A stretch of DNA of 64,000 nt from Mytilus trossulus (lineage: Eukaryota > Mollusca > Bivalvia > Mytilida > Mytilidae): the NCBI RefSeq assembly GCF_036588685.1, contig NC_086374.1, positions 37,440,886 through 37,504,885 of the forward strand. Reading direction: 5' to 3'. The translations under genes were made by a program, and so were the position numbers. The notes beneath the pieces were generated by a model. That model was not told the origin of the DNA and did not search any database. It saw only the letters and a program-made list of their open reading frames with translations. Every line of letters starts with the position of its first letter. The first letter of the stretch is position 1. Shown in pieces: positions 56,901 to 64,000 of this stretch.

Positions 56901-58390
56901 AAGTGTCTGCAGGAACACTCAGTTTATAAGAAAATTAGAAATTAGAAACAAGAAAGGTGCACAGTTAGTTCCCGATAAGAAACTCTGCCATATTGATCTC
57001 TTGTTTTTCGTTGTAACATGTGTTTCGAGGTAGTATTTTATAAAATATGTAGAATCATATCACAAAGCAATACATTTGTCGCATATGGTATTATCTTAGA
57101 CTACCTTTAACTCCTAAATTGTTTAGCAATTGTTGTCACTAATTGATTAATAAACATTAATTTTTAAAACGGTGTATTTAATAGTAGTGTTTAACAATAA
57201 CAAGACCAAATGCCATATAAGTTTAAAAGAACTAGAATAGTTCGTTCTTATGTTGTACTGTTAAACCACTGTCCCAGGTTAGGGGGAGGGTTGGGATCCC
57301 GCTAACATGTTTAACCCCGCCACATAATTTATGTATGTGCCTGTCCCAAGTCAGGAGCCTGTAATTGAGTGGTTGTCGTTTGTTTATGTGTTACATATTT
57401 GTTTTTCGTTCATTTTTTACATAAATAAGGCCGTTAGTTTTCTCGTTTGAATTGGTTTACATTGTCTTATCGGGGCCTTTTATAGCTGACAATATGCGGT
57501 ATGGGCTTTGCTCATTGTTGAAGACCGTACGGTGACCTATAATTGTTAATGTTTGTGTCATTTTGGTCTTTTGCGGATAGTTGTCTCATTGGCAATCATA
57601 CCACATCTTCTTTTTTTATATAGAAGTACCAATGAACAACTCATATAATTTTATTTTGATTTCTATGTCCGATTGTAGTTCCATTGCTGAAAAGGGATTT
57701 TGAACTTCATTCAGTGTTGGATAAATATTACACAATAACGTCGGGTTAGAATTGGTACAATCATTTAAGCAACATTTCTAAGTAGCGATGGTGAAACCGT
57801 CTTCGATCGTTTACCGAAGAAAACAAACAAAAATCTGCATAATGTGTAAGTTTTCCTTTGCAAATTGACATAAAAAGAAATAAAAGTAAATCAGTATCTT
57901 TGCAATCATGTTTTACATAATTATTGTATCAGTCTGATTCAGAAATTTTCATTACTGTTTATTCAATTGACGAAGACGACCTATACTATTACGAAACTTA
58001 ATTTCGTTCATTTTGCATAAAGACCAAGTGATTCAAATTTAATATGCTCGACGGAGAAGAGAGGCGAAAGGTCGACCGATGATCTACGTTTACTGTCATT
58101 GAATGTAGAGTGTTTGGTGATACACATACATTCGTCTCATGTTTCCTGTTTATAACTTATCAAGTTTAGCGCAAGCTTTCACGTGTCATCTGTGTCCAAA
58201 GAGGCATAACTTATTGTATACTTCTAAAGAGATTTTTTATTCTAAAACAAAATGTGTTGACTGCAGTGTATAAAGACAATAAAGCATGTTTCAAAACGTT
58301 CTCATTTTAATCAATGCTTGCCTCAATTTGAAGTTGTAGGAATGTACCGTGCTATTTCTTTTTTTTTAATCTAATTTTTCTTTATAAAAC
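56901..58390. repeat. 1490-bp tandem duplication, first copy
   Basis: From AAGTGTCTGCAGGAACACTC at 56901 to the TTTATAAAAC ending at 58390 the sequence is repeated immediately. I see no difference between copies over the lines compared. It includes a family 2-like tail piece (GGGGGAGGGTTGGGATCCC) and a family B copy. Confidence 0.95.
57395..57620 (+). repeat. Family B repeat copy
   Basis: Best-preserved copy: AAGGCCGTTAGTTTTCTCG, CGGGGCCTTTTATAGCTGAC, TTGAAGACCGTACGGTGACC, GTCTCATTGGCAATCATACC, ACATCTTCTTTTTTTATATA. Confidence 0.8.
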
Positions 58391-59880
58391 AAGTGTCTGC
58401 AGGAACACTCAGTTTATAAGAAAATTAGAAATTAGAAACAAGAAAGGTGCACAGTTAGTTCCCGATAAGAAACTCTGCCATATTGATCTCTTGTTTTTCG
58501 TTGTAACATGTGTTTCGAGGTAGTATTTTATAAAATATGTAGAATCATATCACAAAGCAATACATTTGTCGCATATGGTATTATCTTAGACTACCTTTAA
58601 CTCCTAAATTGTTTAGCAATTGTTGTCACTAATTGATTAATAAACATTAATTTTTAAAACGGTGTATTTAATAGTAGTGTTTAACAATAACAAGACCAAA
58701 TGCCATATAAGTTTAAAAGAACTAGAATAGTTCGTTCTTATGTTGTACTGTTAAACCACTGTCCCAGGTTAGGGGGAGGGTTGGGATCCCGCTAACATGT
58801 TTAACCCCGCCACATAATTTATGTATGTGCCTGTCCCAAGTCAGGAGCCTGTAATTGAGTGGTTGTCGTTTGTTTATGTGTTACATATTTGTTTTTCGTT
58901 CATTTTTTACATAAATAAGGCCGTTAGTTTTCTCGTTTGAATTGGTTTACATTGTCTTATCGGGGCCTTTTATAGCTGACAATATGCGGTATGGGCTTTG
59001 CTCATTGTTGAAGACCGTACGGTGACCTATAATTGTTAATGTTTGTGTCATTTTGGTCTTTTGCGGATAGTTGTCTCATTGGCAATCATACCACATCTTC
59101 TTTTTTTATATAGAAGTACCAATGAACAACTCATATAATTTTATTTTGATTTCTATGTCCGATTGTAGTTCCATTGCTGAAAAGGGATTTTGAACTTCAT
59201 TCAGTGTTGGATAAATATTACACAATAACGTCGGGTTAGAATTGGTACAATCATTTAAGCAACATTTCTAAGTAGCGATGGTGAAACCGTCTTCGATCGT
59301 TTACCGAAGAAAACAAACAAAAATCTGCATAATGTGTAAGTTTTCCTTTGCAAATTGACATAAAAAGAAATAAAAGTAAATCAGTATCTTTGCAATCATG
59401 TTTTACATAATTATTGTATCAGTCTGATTCAGAAATTTTCATTACTGTTTATTCAATTGACGAAGACGACCTATACTATTACGAAACTTAATTTCGTTCA
59501 TTTTGCATAAAGACCAAGTGATTCAAATTTAATATGCTCGACGGAGAAGAGAGGCGAAAGGTCGACCGATGATCTACGTTTACTGTCATTGAATGTAGAG
59601 TGTTTGGTGATACACATACATTCGTCTCATGTTTCCTGTTTATAACTTATCAAGTTTAGCGCAAGCTTTCACGTGTCATCTGTGTCCAAAGAGGCATAAC
59701 TTATTGTATACTTCTAAAGAGATTTTTTATTCTAAAACAAAATGTGTTGACTGCAGTGTATAAAGACAATAAAGCATGTTTCAAAACGTTCTCATTTTAA
59801 TCAATGCTTGCCTCAATTTGAAGTTGTAGGAATGTACCGTGCTATTTCTTTTTTTTTAATCTAATTTTTCTTTATAAAAC
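58391..59880. repeat. 1490-bp tandem duplication, second copy
   Basis: Starts AAGTGTCTGCAGGAACACTC at 58391 and ends at TTTATAAAAC 59880. The junction bases AAAC occur at both borders, a microhomology expected of replication slippage or unequal exchange. Includes a second family B copy at 58885-59110. Confidence 0.95.
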
Positions 59881-59934
59881 TTATGTGCATATACTTCTAT
59901 CTAAATGAAATTATCTAATTTTTCACCACTTAGA

Positions 59935-60345
59935 AGAAGTTTCCCCGTTTTAGTTACTTGCTTCCAAGAAGCAATTCGCCGACATATTTTATGTATGCAA
60001 GTGACCTCATCATTACCCTTTTCGTAAAAACCCGGTGATCGCAATACGCATGCATCTGTCATTTAAATAAACTATTATCTGATTGTATATGTTATACACG
60101 TGCTCAATGTCCATGCTTCTTTGTAAACCACGGGTTTAAAAAACGACCATTAAGGAGCTGCCATATTTTTACACGTTAGCTAGCAGACAGAGTGAAATAA
60201 AAATAACGATTATACGAAATGTTTGCGTAAAAAATGACAAAACCGTGCACAGAAGACTAAGTTTATGATATATACATGTATTGGTTCAATAATTGGATAA
60301 ACATTATTTTTCACAAGTCACTCGTTTCATATGACTATAATTTGA
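59935..60345 (-). repeat. Dispersed repeat, inverted partner of 635-1078
   Basis: See the copy at 635-1078. This one starts at GCTTCCAAGAAGCAATTCGC and ends at CACTCGTTTCATATGACTA. Confidence 0.75.
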
Positions 60346-60519
60346 TTTCAAGCTTATGAGCCCTTCTGTGAAGATCAAATTATTGTTCGTATAATAATGT
60401 GTGTCACAAATCTAATTTTTCCTCTAATATTCCAATAATAAGATGATTCAAGAATAAGATTCATGATTATAACACAATATAATTGAAATTTACAACAAGT
60501 GAAAGTTTTGGCTATATAT

Positions 60520-60640
60520 GAAAGCAGGTTTAATCCACCAGTATCTCCTTTAGGAAATGCCAGAACCAAGTCAAGAATATGGAAGTTCTTTAACATTCAT
60601 TTGATTTGTTTAAGTTTTTTATTTTTACCATTTGTTAAGC
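60520..60640 (+). repeat. Family C repeat copy
   Basis: GCAGGTTTAATCCACCAGTA, GCCAGAACCAAGTCAAGAATATGG and a degraded TTACCATTTGTTAA block. Confidence 0.65.
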
Positions 60641-60649
60641 AATGTTAAG

Positions 60650-61490
60650 GGTCTTACCGTTTTGAGTTTTCGTTTTATATTTTAAGTTTGTTTTATTTAC
60701 TTTTTAATATATGGCGTTTGAAATATATATATTTTTAAATCATGATGGTAGAACCCCACTCTTCATTTGCTGTGATTATTTTATCGGGTTGTTTTCCCAA
60801 TATATATCTGTATGTTAATACTTAAATTAATTATCCCTGTTTCATACTGTTTCTTGTAACAGTATGAAGATTTTATTTGAAAAGAAAGAAACAAACTAAC
60901 TTTGTTTAAAAATCAATGCTTGATAATATTAGATGAACGTCCGATGATATTTTTTTTTAATTACTACACCAGGTTTTTTTGACACTTTATCCCTTTCTGC
61001 ACTCATTGAAAAAAAATTATCAGAAGATGATTGATTGATACAAGAGTCATAACATATAAATCAACATATGCTATCTATTGTTAATGGAATAGACAACTTT
61101 GTGGTATGTGGAAGGCACTCATAGGCGATTTTCGTTTAACAACAAAATGAAAATTGTTTTTTCTAATCATAAGAGAAACAGATTCGCGGATTATCAAATT
61201 AGTTATAATCTCGATAATAAAATTATTATTCTAAAAACCCTTGCCAAAGGGTCTGATTTGTTAGAATCTATACTTACATTTCTTAGTATGTATATACAGG
61301 TGACATTCCTAATTTGTTAAAATTATTCTGTTCATATGTTAGTTTAGTTGCTTATCTGTGATTATGGTTACACAATTTTGGCTGCTGGATCCCAATTATT
61401 GTTACAGTAATCTATTGAGTTTGTGAAGTATTCTCATCCAATTTGACTAATAAAACGGAACTATTATCAACTGTAATATAATTGAAAGGT
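60650..61490. other. AT-rich intergenic DNA
   Basis: The 73-codon ORF at 61099-61320 has no domain or splice signal. TTCATACTGTTTC..GTAACAGTATGAA at about 60840-60868 is a short hairpin. Confidence 0.45.
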
Positions 61491-61499
61491 TTAGCTATC

Positions 61500-61620
61500 A
61501 CTTAAAAACTAGGTTAAACCCATCATTTTTCGAAAAATGTCTGTACCAACTCAGGAGTAACACATTTGGGTTCTATTTATTCCTTTTGTTGATAAAGTCT
61601 AACGTTTGATTTTGTCAGTT
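61500..61620 (+). repeat. Family C repeat copy
   Basis: AAACTAGGTTAAACCCATCA, TCTGTACCAACTCAGGAGTAAC and TTTGATTTTGTCAGTT follow the family order but are diverged. Confidence 0.55.
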
Positions 61621-62082
61621 CTCATGTACATGTACATTCTACTTTTGAATTGACCTTGAAGTTCCATATTTGTATATTAATTAATTGACCTATACAAATG
61701 ATGAATGTCCAAACAGCTGGAGATAATATACTAAGTCATTGTTGTTGTACTGAACAGCTTACTAAACAATGCGATTAATTATTCTATAACTTTTGCTAAT
61801 ACTTTGCAGTCCTAATACAGAGTACATGACACATTAAAAATATGTCAAAAACACATTTGTTTCAATATTTTATTTTATTATGTCACTGTGAATAAATACA
61901 AAACATCATATAATTTATGTTAGTTTTTCAAAATATATCTTTACTTTTCAAAAACATTTCAAATTATGTTCCGATTATCATTATAAATTTGTATCGTTAT
62001 TCATTATAAAGCTGAAATCCAATGTTCCCGTACAGCTGGATCAAGCAAATATTAAACAATATTTTCACATTGTTATGTACTG

Positions 62083-62090
62083 TATAAAAC
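62083..62090 (+). promoter_or_regulatory. Candidate TATA box of the gene at 62165
   Basis: TATAAAAC, 82 nt upstream of the start codon, leaving a 5' UTR of about 50 nt. Confidence 0.45.
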
Positions 62091-62164
62091 TATACAATAG
62101 AAAACGTGTTATTGAGGAAGTTGATTTAGTAAATTGAACAATACAAGTACACAATTTGGCTAAG

Positions 62165-62231
62165 ATGGAAGGTGTTAAAATTCAAGTATATATATTTCTT
62201 ATACTTCTTTTTCTAGCACAAAATTTGAACT
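62165..62231 (+). CDS. Signal-peptide exon of a small secreted protein
   Basis: ATG opens MEGVKIQVYIFLILLFLAQN, a strong secretion signal with hydrophobic core residues 8-18, ending LN plus one base before a consensus donor T|GTAAGTAA (phase 1). This is the same design as exon 1 of the CxC gene and the shell gene. The following exon must begin in phase 1. It may lie beyond the window; one candidate is at 63009 (listed separately). Confidence 0.55.
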
Positions 62232-62936
62232 GTAAGTAATTGTAAGCATTTATATGTTAAATTTAAATGTATTTTTTGTTTGTTTACAAATTCGCTTTTG
62301 CTTATAATATTCTTAATATTCTATAAATATCCCAATGTTACCTGCAATTTGTTCTCGCGCGTAACTAGAATATGAAACCAAGAACTACAATAATTGATGG
62401 GAGTGATTCATGCATACGCTTTGTGAAAAGGTACAGAAAATATGTGAATATGGATTCCTACATTAATACCAGTGGATTATCGGATATATCCAATCGAAAT
62501 AGTTTATTGTCAAAAACTATGAATATACCTCATACCGTATAGCGGGTTATTTTCGATTATTTTGGCGGATGACAGAAAATCGCGTAAATAAATTCCGCGA
62601 AAATTAATGCATGATTTCGTTACTTTCTTTAAGCTAAAGTGTCGGTCGGAAATTACGATCTCGAAAATTGAGGTGTATAGGGTACTGAGTGTCAGAAGTA
62701 AAAACTTTCAGAAGTTATGCTTATCGCATATATAATGCAATGTCGGCAATAGTACATTAAAACTCTCAAAATGTAAAGGAAAACCCTTCCAATAGTTTTC
62801 AACCATCGAGATAAAAAGAAAACCAATCAAGAAACTAGTTCAATTTGTTAGGATGTTTACCAAATTTGTGTGTTGGTATCATCCTACATAAATTAAACGT
62901 TATGTTAACTTAAAGACTTGTTAGTAATAGGGGTCA

Positions 62937-63137
62937 ATGAACTTTCATTGGTCACTCATTGACAATGAAGTAAGTTCGGTATGGGCCAATTTTGGTCTAA
63001 AACTTCAGGTACATCTGAAGAACGATTTAGGATATTTTTTAAACCCTTACGTGTCTACTTCAATCGATCCAATTAGTTTATGTGAAAGAGTTGAACAGAT
63101 TGAGTCATTAGAGAAGCTCAATTTAAAGCGTAAATAA
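62937..63137 (+). other. Unassigned 66-codon ORF
   Basis: The frame has protein-like composition (HWSLIDNEVSSVWANFGLKL, later ISLCERVEQIESLEKLNLKR) but stops crowd just upstream and no acceptor joins it in frame to the signal exon at 62165. It could be an exon scrap or chance. Confidence 0.2.
63009..63076 (+). CDS. Possible second exon for the 62165 gene
   Basis: CTAAAACTTCAG at 63008 is an acceptor-like site. A phase-1 join gives a Cys codon, then TSEERFRIFFKPLRVYFNRS, Asn and a stop: a 44-residue precursor with a short basic/aromatic mature peptide. The pyrimidine tract is poor, no near polyadenylation signal is seen, and it overlaps the ORF at 62937 in another frame. Confidence 0.2.
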
Positions 63138-63326
63138 GTAAAATCTATCAAATATGCCATAAAATGTCACTCTTCAGATAGTTTTTGTCAAAAATGAAAG
63201 TGGTCGCATTCGTGTTCAGTCTCAATCTTTATATATGTTATGTATTATCATCAAATTCAATTTACATCTAAGTATTAATACTGAACACGATTGCAGATAT
63301 TTCCATTTAAGACAGTTCAAAGTAAT

Positions 63327-63785
63327 AATTCTTATATCATTTGCAAATCTATAAATACTTGAATTGGATTGGTCCAATTAGAATTTTTCTCTTTGTTTAC
63401 ACTTCGATAAACCATATTTCCGAAACTACTTTCTTAATCTATTCATGCGCGATACACATTCTAGCAGGCATATTGGGATTTTCAGCAAGTTGACAACAAG
63501 CAAGTTTTTTAGAAAGTCAAGCTGGCGGCGTACTGTTAGTTACGACATGCCATTGTGTTTCTCAGTGATGGTACATATATTAGCCATCAAAGTAATAATG
63601 TAAATTAATAATCGCGAATGTTTTGTTGAAGAATTATTAGGATTAAACACATTTTTTCTAGAGGTTATTAATGTGCAAACCGGGTCTCTAACTCACAAAC
63701 TTGACATAAAAGTGTTTGTGAGTTAATCACCCCGGTTTACACACCAATAACCTCTAGACAAAATGTGTTTAATCCTATAATGTTG
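63327..63785 (+). repeat. Repeat with hairpin end, partner of 6427-7182
   Basis: Same start and same GTCAAG(C/A)TGGCGGCG block as the left copy, without the 280-bp insert. The hairpin arms are AGGATTAAACACATTTTTTC (63650) and its inverted partner at about 63755-63778, with ACCGGGTCTCTAACTCAC near the loop. Confidence 0.8.
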
Positions 63786-63789
63786 CTTA

Positions 63790-64000
63790 ACTTGCTGGAG
63801 CTATTACCCGATACAAGTGCATTGTAATGTCTAAAACAACTCATATTTATGTTAAGAAGTATTATACTTTCCAATAAACAGATGAACCTTAAAATTTTAT
63901 CAATTTTGTAAAACTGCTATGCTTACTGGGTTCTACTTCTTTTTAATTTATAGTATAAAGTAATATTATTTGTTTCTTTCAAATATTTTCTCATAGTTTC
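63790..64000. other. AT-rich right edge
   Basis: No feature is visible up to the window end. Confidence 0.5.

Noticed and set aside
63194..63271. Signal-like mini ORF (MKVVAFVFSLNLYICYVLSS)
   Set aside because: Terminates after 25 codons without donor or polyadenylation signal.

Overview
The window looks like nuclear DNA of a marine bivalve, most probably a mussel (Mytilus or a close relative). Three things point there: an Ala/Gly/Asp-Ser-rich shell-framework (MSI60/silk-like) gene, intron-split genes for small secreted proteins with GT-AG junctions and AATAAA signals, and a dense set of dispersed repeats, reverse-transcriptase (RT) remnants and foldback elements in AT-rich DNA. I see no bacterial operons, CRISPR array, rRNA or intact tRNA. 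The species call is inference; no search was run.

Left part (1-10.5 kb): AT-rich DNA packed with dispersed repeats. The main item is an RT fragment at 4626-5348 (GIPMG and YIDD motifs). An inverted copy of its own 3' end lies upstream (4127-4515), an arrangement known from Penelope-like elements. The 3' tail of a second RT family lies at 7984-8608, and a repeat with a hairpin end at 6427-7182 has a sister copy at 63327-63785.

10.5-17.7 kb, minus strand: the one large gene. I assemble it as a TATA box (17693-17699), a noncoding exon ending at 17628, a signal-peptide exon (16918-16841, ATG at 16892), a four-cysteine exon (14448-14308) and a giant terminal exon (13462-10788). All coding junctions are phase 1 and give a 955-residue secreted protein. 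Poly-Ala and poly-Gly silk-like blocks alternate with two Asp/Ser polyanionic blocks and about five short cationic amphipathic segments. The second intron carries a minisatellite of about 28 copies of 49 bp.

18.9-23.3 kb: a 3.2-kb foldback element (18951-22157) with arms of about 0.94 kb built from TATACGCG/ACGCGT motifs and a likely 6-7 bp target duplication, then an RT copy that has lost its catalytic core. 24.1-25.6 kb is a degenerate tandem repeat.

26-64 kb: mostly repeats (a tRNA-derived SINE head, MITE-like elements, tails of RT families, an apparently perfect 1490-bp tandem duplication at 56901-59880). Between them lie several small secreted-protein gene candidates on the plus strand: a two-exon 116-codon gene at 32356-32994, a Cys-rich terminal exon at 40648-40991, an 82-residue eight-cysteine peptide at 46512-46760, a three-exon 128-residue protein at 51682-54700, and a signal-peptide exon at 62165-62231. 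Two diverged copies of a small hydrophobic ORF lie on the minus strand near 42.5 and 45.0 kb. None of these small proteins is one I recognise. Together with the shell gene they make the window a locus rich in secreted products, but a shared function is not shown by the sequence.
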